Shown: positions 35,007 to 46,367, counted from the first letter of the stretch. The stretch: 64,000 nt of DNA from Syncephalis fuscata (GCA_025786725.1 JAHLTZ010000010.1:558001-622000), one strand, 5' to 3'. Notes: generated by a model not told the origin, from the letters alone. Made by a program: numbers and translations.

Positions 35007-35532
35007 ATTGATGAGCTGATGAATTGATGAATAGATTGACAGGCTAGTTAAAGCGGTACTAGAATGGAGGTGATAGTAGTGGTAGGTAATGTGATTGAAT
35101 AGTTGCTAGTGCAGATTACCAGTAGAATAGTGGCTGAAGTACAGTTAATACAGATAAACAATACACTAGTCTTTGTATTTATACTTTTATGCACTTGCAG
35201 TCTTGGAAAAACTGGATTTTGCCAAGAATTATAAGAACTTCTTTTTCCGAATAATTTAGCTAGACCAAGTATTACCTTGTTTAAGCGCACTATTCATTCG
35301 GGACCTATCCAATATGGTAATTACCGGAGTAGTCCCTGATATAAAACAAGGGCCCTTTTCTAATTCTTTACTAAGTTAGTTTCTCATCACTTCACAATGC
35401 TATAGAATTCTATAGATAGATGAGTAATAGGCACACAAGCAATAAAACTTCAATTCTTGGCAAACAATGGCTATTATTATTATTGCTACTATTATTATTA
35501 TTATTTCACAAAAATGCTGATCATTAACAAAA
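35007..35532. other. Intergenic spacer
   Basis: Spacer holding the promoter of the GPI-type protein gene and the 3' end of the RWDD1-like gene. An ATT/ATG-rich trinucleotide stretch at about 35466-35512 is the only repeat seen. Confidence 0.4.
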
Positions 35533-36616
35533 TTAGTCAATAGTAGTACCGCGTAACATAGCGGCCACAGTATCCGTGCCATCCTCTTCGTCGTCCGTGA
35601 GTACGAGCTCTTCTTCTTCTTCAAATAGCGTCGTGTCAACCGTGACGTCGCCATCTTCGATGAAATTGGCGTCAGATGCGGCCAACGATGCGTCCTTCTC
35701 AAATAGTTGACGACCTGTCAATAAAAGTACAATATGAGTAAATGACATCATTTATGGCCGAGTAAGTGTACCTGTTAGCTTATTTCGTTTTGGATTATTC
35801 TTTTCTTCGCGTTGTCGTCGCTCAACCGCCAAATCATACATATCTATATCAAATGCACGTTTCCATCCAAAGAATACTTCGGGCGTCACTTTGGTACCAA
35901 CAAATTTTCTTTGCTCTTCCTAGAGAAATAGACCAACTCATTTAATGCAATTAATAAAACTCTATGATTTGCCAACATACCTCGGCCTCTTTACGTCGCT
36001 TTTCCTCTACTTGTTGCTCTAGTAGCTCTCGTCGCTTCAAAACAACACTTTCAAGCATTTCTTTTAGCTGACTTGCCAAAGCAAACACCATTACCATGCC
36101 ACGATATTCTTCCGCCTAATCGCCTGTATTGGTCACTCAATATGACAATTTATTACAATGTACTTGCCATTTCACGCACACAATCACGTAGTTGGATTAA
36201 TTCAGCGTCATCAAATTCACCTTCATTCGGCTCAACACGTAGTTGTGGCAAATCGTCTGGATATGCAGGCGTGTAAATAACTTCTAGCCATACCGATACT
36301 ACAGCATTGTAAGTAAACAGTATTTAACCATCTATTCCATTACACTACCTTCTATTTCGTCCGAACCATGCATCTTTTCTTCTGACACTATGCTAATACG
36401 GAATTGTGTTGGATCTTTGCTGATCTCTATTATTGATCCGGATCATGTCGATAGATTAGTAACAGTGATATTCTGTTTAAACTACGCCTACCTTCATACT
36501 CGGTCGGATAGATCGACAAGAGTACTTCAAGCTCATTGGCTTGTTCTTCAGCGTAATCTTGTAGCAGCTAGTTAATAAAACATACCGTTACTCGTTTGTA
36601 CCTATTTACCCGTCAT
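35533..36616 (-). CDS. GIR2: RWD-domain protein (RWDD1/GIR2/DFRP2)
   Basis: Seven exons: 36610-36616, 36492-36557, 36349-36426, 36168-36298, 35981-36115, 35772-35919, 35533-35714; 248 aa. The first coding exon is only 7 nt. The protein opens MTDYAEEQANELEVLLSIYP, the classic RWD start, and continues with the RWD YTPAYPDDLPQL motif, EEYRGMVMVFALAS, a charged helix, then FGWKRAFD, TGRQLFEKD and an acidic C-terminus: full-length RWDD1/Gir2 order. Gir2 binds the DRG-family GTPase Rbg2 and Gcn1 and affects Gcn2 signalling in yeast. The intron between exons 4 and 5 starts with GC (GCAAGT at 36167), a GC-AG intron. Intact frame. Confidence 0.93.
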
Positions 36617-37151
36617 CGTGGCACTGCTACAGCTAATAAAATCGACAAATAAAGTAGAATAAAAAGTCCGATTCAAGAACTTGCTAGAATGGCGGTAAAA
36701 GAGGCAGTGGCGTCATAAATAGATTGATCATATTGATCATTTAACAATTTACAGATATTCATTCAAATGAACTAGTATTTATTAATATATTGCTTATATA
36801 GCATAGCACTTTTACTATCCATTGCTATGGAGCATTGGCATACTGGCACTGTAGAAAATCGATGATGCTTTGTCATCGGGCTATTACTATTCCCGAGCAT
36901 CACTCCGCAAAGACCCGTAAGAAAACGGGTAAAGTAGGATTCATGCTGTTGTTCCGATATACACTTAAAACATTTTAGCAACTATTTATGCCTCGTGTTT
37001 GCCTGGAACAACACAAATCATCTGCATCGGTTTCCCTTTTATCTTTTCATACATATTGTAGCATCCAAGAGACATTGAGATAGTCTCTCTTTTTCATACA
37101 GTTACTACTACTACTACTACTGCTGCTGCTGCCTTTTTTTCTATTACAAAT
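36617..37151. other. Divergent promoter region (RWDD1-like / RCF2)
   Basis: Divergent spacer. A CTACTACTACTACTGCTGCTGCTGC tract lies at about 37104-37129, just upstream of the RCF2 start. Nothing else recognised. Confidence 0.4.
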
Positions 37152-37913
37152 ATGAAGATCCTTACACAAAAAGAAAGTGACGAAGCACAGCAGGCCGCCA
37201 TCAACGGTGGTATCAAAGGAGCTGCCGTTGGCCTTGCCGCTAGTTTGGTGCTTTCACTTGCTGCACAGCGCTTTTCTCCCGGCTATCGTCGCCTTACATT
37301 ACCGCTTAAGGTTTTCTTTGTGACGGCCGGCGTATCAGTAACTACGGTTATTCAGGCAGAACATGAAATGGGAGCCTACGAAGTGGAGCGAATGCGCCGT
37401 CGTGGATCGCAAAGACCTACACTTGAGTCTATGTTGAATCCGGATCAAGTTACTGCCCAACAACATCAAGCGGAATTAGCCATGGTGCCAGCACGCCCAT
37501 TAGCACAACGTACAGTCGATTTCATCAATGCGAATCGATGGTCAGTGGTTGGTAAGTAATATAGCTTCTACGCAATGTGACTATGTTTATTGATTCGCTG
37601 GTTGTTTAGGTGGTACATGGGCTACTGGTATGGTTGGTGCTGGTACCTATCTCTGGGCACAAAAGTAAGCATATACAGTTAACCATTAGTAACAATTGCT
37701 CATTCTGTATTATCATTGCATTATAGATATATGACATGGCAACAAAAGCTTGTCGAAGCACGTATGTACGCTCAAGCAATTACCATCTTTGCCTTATTGG
37801 CTACAGCTGCTCTTTCAATGTCGCAAGAGCCAGTTAATCCACAAGCCGTGAAAGATGATACATGGCGTCGTCGACTAGCCTCAGCTCCAGAAAAGAACGC
37901 CATTTCTCAGTAA
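37152..37913 (+). CDS. RCF2: HIG1-domain respiratory supercomplex factor (RCF2-like)
   Basis: Three exons: 37152-37551, 37610-37664, 37727-37913; 213 aa. Two N-terminal hydrophobic spans (GAAVGLAASLVLSLA; LPLKVFFVTAGVSVTTV) flank the conserved PGYRRLTLPLK motif. The C-terminal HIG1 domain, VGGTWATGMVGAGTYLW and KLVEARMYAQAITIFALLA, matches the fungal Rcf2 layout. Rcf2 associates with cytochrome c oxidase and respiratory supercomplexes in the mitochondrial inner membrane. All splice phases agree, frame intact. Confidence 0.9.
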
Positions 37914-38110
37914 TCATTTGCAGTATATTAACATTAGTAAACTTGTTATCAATTTATTATTGCTGTTATTATTAATGTTTCATCTGTGACTAAGCAAATA
38001 TTTTATTTCTTTTTTATTTAAACTATTACAAGACAGAACAAACAAAATATTGTTTACTAATTGAATAATGAACTACAAATATCAATCATCAAAGTTTAAT
38101 ATAAGAACCA

Positions 38111-38676
38111 TTTTACTTTGACTCGCTATTCTTAAACTGAAGAACAAAAAGATCCATAATTTGAATGATAAATCGTCCATCAGTTTTTACTACTGAAAAG
38201 TGCTATTTGTTAAAGCAGTGTACATCAACTCCGATTGAACTAATCAGAGTCAATTAATCTGCACTATTTTCAATATTTGATATCAGTGTTAATAAATGGT
38301 AAATAGTATTTCATGCTACTTACAACAAAATGTTACATTTGATTATGATGTTTATGCAACAGTAGAAGATTGGAAAATAAAAGAGACCATTTAGACGCAA
38401 TAATCCATGCTGTACATAGATGCAACAACAATCAATGCGGAATGACATGGAATCGCGATCAATGGCTTCTATTAATATTCGATTAATCTTTCTACACATG
38501 GCCAACGACAATAATAATCGGCCTCAAATGTTCCAAAGAAATCAAATATTATGCTGCAGTAGTTATTTAAATCAATTTATTAACAATATTTTAATAGGAA
38601 GTAATATAACTATGTTTGTTGCGCATAACTGTGCGACTTCAATTGGAACAAGTTTTGCTTTGGGGGTTCAAAATGG
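38111..38676. mobile_element. Non-autonomous relative of element A (element B)
   Basis: Starts with TTTTACTTTGACT, the same end as element A, and its first about 230 bp are nearly identical to 27568-27810. The right part (ATTGGAACAAGTTTTGCTTTG then GGGGTTCAAAA) is shared with element C at 45525-45570 and, more weakly, with 28660-28690. It lacks the zinc-ribbon gene, so it is a short deletion derivative of about 570 bp. The right end is degenerate. Confidence 0.55.
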
Positions 38677-38799
38677 TGAATTTCAAAAATGCCACTTTTT
38701 CGGTTTTCAATTTTAAAAAATTCATCATAATAAATTACAATTTTAAATAAGCATAAATAAAATATTAAAATATTAATTTCTTTTATTAAGAAAATATAT

Positions 38800-39178
38800 C
38801 TAGATGTCTACTAAACTATTCAAGAAGTTATATTTACCAGTATTGAAGAGCTGAGGATTGCCGTTGACGAGTTTAAACTTGTTAACGATTGCAATTTTAA
38901 AAAGAAATGTTTTAACAAGATTACAGTCTATTTGTTCTCATGAAGATCGTTTCGACAACAAATGTCAGCTTGTTTTGACCACCGGAAAGCAAAAGATTGG
39001 ACTGGTAAAGATTGCATTAAGCAATATTAATTATTTTAATGGTTATCTATATGATTATGGTAATGATACTATTAAATATGTTACTAACTATATTACAAAT
39101 GATATTGCTACATTTTTAAATATAAAACCAAAAGATGTACAAGTAAAAGCATTAAGTAAATATTTAAGTATTTAATAT
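38800..39178 (+). other. Unrecognised decayed open frame
   Basis: Reading frames here change every 30-60 codons. A stretch from about 38940 to 39175 (EDRFDNKCQLVLTTGKQKIG, then YGNDTIKYVTNYITNDIATF) looks protein-like and an adjacent frame starting at 38803 opens MSTKLFKKLYLPVLKS. No family recognised. It may be a transposon or gene remnant next to element B. Confidence 0.25.
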
Positions 39179-41036
39179 ACATTAACAATTATAATAGCAT
39201 AATAAATGCTAGTATTTCTTATTGCAAAGCTTGGTCTGATTTTGATTTAATAAAAGATAATGGCATTGTTACAACAATAGCAATAGAATGATGTAACTTT
39301 AACCAAGCAACCAAAGGAGGAAAAGAAATAGCAGTAGTAGCTTAGTCAAATGTTTTAATATCAATTTAATAAAAATACTATTATTAATATAAAATAACTT
39401 TAACTTCAAACAATAGTTTGAATCAGCAGAATTATAACAGAAGTTACAACTGTATAAATTTTAATAATAAACTAAAAATTCCTGATAAAAAAAGGTAATT
39501 TAGAATTTTGCTTATTTACGTAATTTACTTAATTGTAGCAATTTTAACAGCAATTTCAATTGTGTTTTATTTGTTAAAAAACTTTCAACAATATACTTGT
39601 GACAAATGCAACTTAAAAAATACAATACAAAAACATTCATTGTAGGGGTTAGTATTAATAATATTAAACTAATGGTTAGTGTTGAAATAAACGTTTTTAT
39701 TGAAAAGCAAATACAAACTGCTAATAAAGCAAATGTTAAAATAAATAAGTGTAATACAAAAAAATTTAATTAATAAATATTCTTTAAAATATAAAATTAA
39801 CTAACAAATAAAATTCAAGTGGCTTATTTAGAACGTTTCAGATATCAGATTTAGCAATGAAATAGTTCCTAATTACATGAGAGTATTATTGCTCTGATCA
39901 ACTTAAATTAGTTAGTTGGCCATCAAGCAAGAGTGAAGATATGTAAAATAAAGCCGTCAAAATGATATTTGTCATTGATAAGCTAGAACAATCTACTCGT
40001 AACATCCATTCTTAAATGTCGTAGTAGTCGCTCCAATGTTCTAATTTAAAAGAGTTATGGAACATGGTAAAAAAAAGCTTAAGAGGATGTTGTGGTGGAT
40101 TATTTAAGCCACTTGATTTGTATTAAATCTTATGATATTTTTATTAACTAAATAAAGCTAACTTTTTCCACAATATTAAGCACGCTATTGGTTGTTTGAT
40201 GTGATTTGGCAGTTAAATAGCTATAATAGCCGCACATTTAAACCAACTATTTATTTTATTAAAGATGAAAATGGGTGTTGAATGTCATTGATTATTAAAC
40301 TATTTACTTATCATTATTATTGTACTGTACATATCTATCCTGTATACATATACTATATGTCCATCTATATCATTAATATTGTAAATTGTAAAAACTATAC
40401 TAATAAAAGCTAAAAGTTTATTGCTAATTGTATTCTTTTAGTAAATCTTGATTTATTTCGTTCATTGCTCTTGGTCAATTACATACAGTATAGTCTCACT
40501 ATTCCTATTTATGTATTTGATTTGCTTATTTATTTTGTTTTATAATATTGTATGCTTTATTGTCGTGTTTTATTAAAAAACATCTTTATTTTAATTTCAG
40601 TATAATATTATTTGGCTATATGATAATGATAGCTTTGCTATTATCCATACCAATCTATACCTATAGCTTACATGATATAATTATACACACTTTGTTATTA
40701 ATTTAACTATTTAATTAATAGTTGTCAATTATTGGATACAAATAGAACATGATTATAAATATAGCAATTTGATTGTATATAGTTAAGATGGAACCATAGA
40801 TTTATTACTATAAGCTTGCACAGTTGAATAGAGGCAACTAGATGCAAACATGTTGGTAAAATAATGATTTCATTAATTAAAGACTGGATAAGCCGGAGCA
40901 TTGGCCAAAACTTGATATATGGATAGACAGGACGGCGTAGTTGTCAAATGGTCTTGCTTTTACCGAATATATACCTAAAGTGTATTGGAATAGTGGTTTG
41001 ATTGCACCACCAATGCTAATGTCTTGAAACCGTTGA
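39179..41036. other. AT-rich region downstream of the microexon gene
   Basis: Very AT-rich, no conserved protein seen. Its right end should hold the 3' UTR and polyadenylation site of the microexon gene. No tRNA-like or repeat structure noticed apart from poly-A/T tracts. Confidence 0.4.
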
Positions 41037-43171
41037 TTATGCTGTATTTACAAATAAAGATATTATATGTTATATAATTAATGTATAAGCCATCGATATA
41101 CAATACTACTTACAACCTATTAGTATTAAGTTGTTGGTACACATAATGTATAACATGTAGTTAGTGAGTAATTAATTAATATATAATACAACTTACATTC
41201 CTCTAATGTTGATTTGTTGATAGATACAGTACATGATATATGATTAGTGAATATCCAGTTAATATACAATACAACTTACTATCTATTATATTAAGTTATT
41301 GATACACACAGTACATATTATATAATTAATGTATAATCAGCTAATACACAATACTACATACCGCCTATTAATATTAAATAATTGGCACAGTCATTAAATA
41401 TTATAGTTAATATATAGTCAGCTAATACACAATACTACTTACAAACTAATGATATTAAATAATTGGTGCAATCGATAAATAGCATGTGATTAGTGAGTAA
41501 TCAATTAATACACAATATCACTTACAGCCTATTAATATTAAATAATTGATACAATAAATAAATAGTATAGTTAATGTATAGTCAATTAATATACAATACC
41601 ACTTACACCCTATGGATATTAAATAATTGGTATAATCAATAAATAGTATAGTTAATGTATATCCAGTTAATACACAATACAACTTACCAGCTATTAGTAT
41701 TAAATAGTTAATAACATTAGTAAATAGCATAGTTAATGTATAGTCAGCTAATATACAATATAACTTACAATCTATTCATATTAAATAATCAGTGCAATCA
41801 ATAAATAGCATAGTTAATTTATAGTCAGCTAATATACGATACAACTTACGACCTATTAATATTAAAGAATTAATACAGCCAGTAAATAACATAGTTAATG
41901 TATAGTCAGTTAATGTACAATATCACTTACCTACTATTAATATTAAATAATTGGCACAATTAGTAAATAGCATAGTTAATAGATAGAAAATTAATATACA
42001 ATACAACTTACTGCCTATTAATAGTAAGTTATTGATACACACAATACACGATGTATAATTAGCCAGTAGTCGGTTGATATATAATGCTACTTACATCCTA
42101 TTAATATCAAATTAATACACACAGTATATGGATATAATCAGTGAGTAATTAGTTAGTATAAAATGCCACTTACTTTCTATTATATTAAGTTATCGATGCA
42201 CGTAATTCATGATATATAATTAGTTAATACTCAATTAATATGCAATATAGCTTACTAACTATAGCATTAAGTTGTTGATATACATAATACATGGTATATA
42301 ATTAATTTACAAGTCAGCAACATACAATACAACTTACGGCCTATTAACATTAAGTTATTGATAGATATAGTGTATAATATATAATTAGCCAATGCTCAAA
42401 CAATATACAATATGACTTACATGCTATTAATATTGAGTTATTGATACACGTATCACATGGTATAAATTAGCACATAATCAGTTAATATACAATACAATTT
42501 ACCTCCTATGTCATTAGGTTGTTGATACACACAATACATGGAATATGATTAATTTATAAGCCACCAGTATACAATATTACTTACTGCCTATTAGTATTAA
42601 GTCATTAATCCACATAGTACATCATATGCAATCAGTAAGTAATCAATTGATATACAATACAACTTACATCCCGCTAATATTAATTAGTTGATGGATGTAG
42701 TACATGGTATATAATTAGTGTATGTCATATTGATATACAACGCAACCTACCAGCTATAAATATTTATTTGTTGAAGCACACAGTACATAGTATATAATTA
42801 GTGCGTAGTTAGTTAATATATAATACAACTTACGATCTATTAATAATAAATAGTTGATACAATTAGTAAATAGCATGTGATTAGTGAGTAATTAATTAAT
42901 ATACAATACAACTTACCTTCTATTAATAATAAATGATTGGTACGATCAACAAATAGCATGTGATTAATGCAGTCAATTAGTACACAACGCAACTTACTGG
43001 CTATTATAATCATTATTTAGAAATACTGTTAGTAAGCATAATAATATGATATATCTATTGTTATTGCAGCATATCAGCACGACGAACTAAGGCTGGATTG
43101 GCATCCACCATGACTGTAGCGGCCACAAGCGCAACGACAATGGTGCAAACGACGGCAATGGAAAGCTTCAT
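41037..43171 (-). CDS. Microexon-array gene for a small secreted cysteine-rich peptide
   Basis: Exon 1 (43081-43171) encodes a signal peptide (MKLSIAVVCTIVVALVAA, then VMVDANPALVR). Internal exons, plus coordinates in transcript order: 42998-43000, 42917-42919, 42834-42836, 42751-42753, 42668-42673, 42585-42587, 42503-42505, 42421-42423, 42338-42340, 42256-42258, 42174-42176, 42095-42097, 42012-42014, 41931-41933, 41850-41852, 41769-41771, 41688-41690, 41607-41609, 41526-41528, 41443-41445, 41362-41364, 41280-41282, 41197-41202, 41114-41116; last 41037-41041. Each is preceded by an AG (mostly TAATAG-like) and followed by GTAAGT or a close variant. Joined in phase 1 they stay open and give spacing C-x2-C-x3-C-x5-C-x-C-x3-C, one Ser and TAA. 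The other two phases hit early stops. 57 aa in all. The exon 1 donor (GTGCTG) is weak, so that junction is uncertain, but it gives an 80-nt intron. Function unknown. Confidence 0.8.
41042..43080 (-). repeat. Tandem array of about 25 introns, period about 81 bp
   Basis: About 24 imperfect copies of an 80-83 bp unit. On the minus strand each copy reads GTAAGT-TGTATTGTATATTAAC ... TACTAAT-like branch region ... TTAATATTAATAG, then 3 nt, then the next GTAAGT. Internal spacer lengths are 76-80 nt (final intron 72). Ends are the best-conserved parts, which is what splice-site selection would preserve, whereas a neutral satellite would drift evenly. Seen from the plus strand it is an AT-rich satellite with CTTAC every 81 bp. 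Confidence 0.85.
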
Positions 43172-44803
43172 GGTAATACTGATTTGTTAAGATAAACAAA
43201 TAAAAGAGATAGTAGAGTGTGGTTGGTATAGGGTAGAGAGTAGTGTGTGTTTAGTAAGAAGTAGAGTGTGATGATGATATCGCAGTTGGTTGTGTATATT
43301 TTGTGGGCTATTTAAACTTATGATTATGCTGAGATGCCAGTATACTGTAGTATACGATATATACAATTGCTGTGTAATATGAACCAATAAAACAATCCAA
43401 ACAATGGTTTGAGGTGCACATGTACCAATAGATTCATGATGTGATAGCATGCTTCCTAGGCTTGATTTTAATCTGCTCGGCCCTGATGCAACCTGCTCAG
43501 TCTTAATTTTAACTTGTCCGGTCTTGATTTTAATCTTCTCGGCATTTACGCAGCTGACGCGGCAATTCCAATGAGCGGTACATATACGATAGACATGTAC
43601 ATCATTCTGTATCTTCTGTTGCACGATTTAACTATCTGGTGAAAGCAAGATATTGTTTGGTTTTGTGAAAACGATAATGATGTCTTTGCTGCCATTTCTA
43701 CCAATTCAGTCCTCAATATCTGTTGCATACAGAATAGCACACAAAACTGATGCAAAAACAAGCTTAATGTATCAAACTGGTATTTTATATAGGTTTTACT
43801 ACTATACATAGGTTGGCCATAATTTTTAAATTATAAAGTATGTTGATTGGTACATGCATGCATTTTATTCGACATTATGCCTATTGTTACAGGGGTAATC
43901 ATTGTTTTGAATTCACAAATGCATCACATTCAGGCATATCATGCCACATGTTGTGCAACTGCTATCATTCAAATGGCGGCTAATCTGAATCACGTGAAAT
44001 TGATTATACAATGAGTACTATTTGTAGGATGATGTATCACAGCATTTTGAGCAATGAAACAGTCCAACAAGTCATTTTTGTCATCAGTCTTCTGCTGTAA
44101 ACTAGATTGCATCGGATAAACTACACGCAATACAATATGCAGACACTGAACTAGACACAATAGGAAGCCCTAACCAGTTACCAGCAATTTCGAGTGTACA
44201 ATGGCTGTGAACTGCATATCAACCGGTAATCATACAAGGCCTAACTGCTGCTTACATTTCTGAAACTACTTTTGACAAGCAAGATAAAATGTAGAAGAAC
44301 AAACCAAAGCAGAAACTAATGGGAAACAATTGGCAGCTCAAAAGTTTACTGGTTTAACCTGTGCCAAATTATTGTAGCTATGCTAAGCTGGACTGTGTTT
44401 ATCAAAAAGTTGGCTGTTGCTGATGCAACTAGAACAGCAGCAATGTTAAACCAAGATAATACACAGAAAACAGAGAGTTGTAAATATAATTGAATTAACA
44501 AGTTTAGTAGTTAAATAACTTATTATTGGCACTATAATTTATAATTCTGGCTGTTTGTATGGACAAATACTTACAATCACATTGTAACTTATATATTTAC
44601 ATTTATACAACCACTAACTAAGCCAACTACTATAAGACTTAATCTAATCATTTATTAGAGTAAGTAACTAACATTATACATTATTGTAATAATAAAAAGA
44701 CATGTTAACTTATTTATTGACCATTAATAAAAGTTGTATAGCTGTATATTAAAATAAAATAAAATAACAAATTGAGTGCGTAATATTTATATAATCAGAT
44801 CAT
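43172..44803. other. Promoter of the microexon gene and AT-rich spacer
   Basis: The left edge is the upstream region of the microexon gene, with a GT/GA-rich 70-bp stretch (about 43200-43275). Around 44290-44490 the plus strand has short protein-like pieces (KAETNGKQLAAQKFTGLTCA; KKLAVADATRTAAMLNQD) interrupted by stops, probably a decayed gene or transposon. Nothing else recognised. Confidence 0.35.
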
Positions 44804-45573
44804 TTTTACTTTGACTTCACATATTTTATTTACTCGTTTCACCATATTTCTTATTACCATTTTATTATTCTATTCAGTAATATATTACATGATAATGTTG
44901 AATATAAAAATATAAATAGCATGCGTATTTGGACATCAATAAAAACATTATTCAATCCCTAGCCTTTGTTTCTCTTATTTTACATTAACACCTGTTCAAG
45001 TAATCTCAACGGCATGCCGTATATTCTGGTTACAACTGTCGCTACAAGATCTTCCTTATAAAGACACTTAGCTTATCATTATTGCATATGATGGAGACCA
45101 TTTGCTTCATCAATGGTCGGCAAATAATCTGCACCTACCAAGTTGATACCAAGAATGCTTAAGACAATGGTAAACATTAGAAGTGCTAGTCGTCCTACCT
45201 TTTTGTCACCATAGACGAGTATCTTACATTGCAAATATGCCCAAAATGCAACAGTAGAAGATTGGCAGATAGAAGTGGCCATTTAGATGCAAAGAAACCA
45301 CACTGTACGTAGTAACAACAATAACAACTGCGGAACAATATGGAATCGCAATCAATGGCTTTTATTAATATTCTATCAAATTTTCTACGCATGGCCAACA
45401 GCAATAATGATCGGCCTCGTGAATAGTAAAGTAGTTAAATGAAAACATTATACTTGTGTTTTGTCATGCATAACAGCAGTAACAGTGGCTATTCTACGGC
45501 CACTTTGTTACAATTGACTTCAATTGGAACGAATTTTGCTTTGAGGGCTTTAAATGTGGGAATCAAAGTACAA
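44804..45573. mobile_element. Non-autonomous relative of element A (element C)
   Basis: Left end TTTTACTTTGACTTC, right end GGGAATCAAAGTACAA, inverted as in element A; about 770 bp. Its right half (about 45250-45570) is similar to 38350-38680 of element B, including GCAACAGTAGAAGATTGG and CAATTGGAACGAATTTTGCT. No zinc-ribbon coding sequence. A short minus-strand frame inside, 45079-45173, reads as a signal-like peptide (MFTIVLSILGINLVGA), of unknown meaning. Confidence 0.5.
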
Positions 45574-45920
45574 TAAAACCAATCAAATCATTGGCATTAT
45601 TTTAGAACAGATAGTATAGCTGGAATTGTATTAAATATAACTAATTGTAATAGGTTAGGTTGCTATTCTGATACCATGGCCATATTGCCATGATAGTGTG
45701 CCTAAGAGATATATTGTATGGCTAGAAAACATATTACATTGAGCGGCACAATAATATATACTGGATATCAGCGCTAATTACTAACAAACAACAAACAGTT
45801 ATGAAAATATGGCCTGTAGATGTTCGTTAAATGTAATAACACTAATGATAACATTAAAATAATAGCAATATATAGGTAATCAATGTCATTTAATTAAAAA
45901 ACATTAATTGATGTTTAAAT

Positions 45921-46367
45921 CTACTCATAGATGAGCGATTCGATGACACGCTTGTGGGACTGGACACCATCCTTGAACCAGAGGGAGATTTCATGTTCGG
46001 CGCTCTCGACGCTGTCGGAACCGTGGCACAAGTTGCGACCCATATCAATGCAGAAGTCGCCGCGGATGGTACCTGGAGCTGAAGCCAATGGGTTGGTGGC
46101 ACCGAGCATGACACGGCCAGTCTTGACGACTTCCTTACCGCCCCAGACCATACCGACAACAGGGCCGGAGGTCATGTAGGTCATAAGGCTTGGGAAGAAG
46201 GGCTTGCTCTTAAGATCGGCGTAGTGCTCTTCCAAAAGATCGCGTGTTGGGTGGATAAGACGCAGGGCAAGGAGCTGGTATCCCTTGCGTTCGAAACGGC
46301 TGATGATATCGCCGACCAAACCGCGCTCGACGCCGTCAGGCTTGACCATGATGTAAGTGCGCTCCAT
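45921..46367 (-). CDS. YNK1: Nucleoside diphosphate kinase
   Basis: Single intact exon, 148 aa. The full NDK signature is present: [72 protein letters not shown] and the active-site [16 protein letters not shown], whose His is phosphorylated during transfer of the gamma-phosphate from NTP to NDP. Length and sequence are typical of eukaryotic group I hexameric NDKs. Codons are more GC-rich than in neighbouring genes (many GCC, ATC, AAG), as expected for a highly expressed gene; it has no intron in the coding region. Confidence 0.98.
   Translation of the reverse strand: MERTYIMVKPDGVERGLVGDIISRFERKGYQLLALRLIHPTRDLLEEHYADLKSKPFFPSLMTYMTSGPVVGMVWGGKEVVKTGRVMLGATNPLASAPGTIRGDFCIDMGRNLCHGSDSVESAEHEISLWFKDGVQSHKRVIESLIYE

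Noticed and set aside
39179-41036. CRISPR or other spaced-repeat array
   Set aside because: No regular repeat with unique spacers is present here, and the organism is a eukaryote.
41518-41730. 70-residue minus-strand open frame inside the array
   Set aside because: It is a run of repeat-unit translation (YTLTILFI-type repeats) crossing intron sequence; the microexon model explains the region better.
41042-43080. Plain AT-rich satellite or centromere-like repeat
   Set aside because: Splice-site ends are conserved in every unit, spacing between them is 3 or 6 nt, and the joined pieces stay open and end with a stop. A neutral satellite would not show this.
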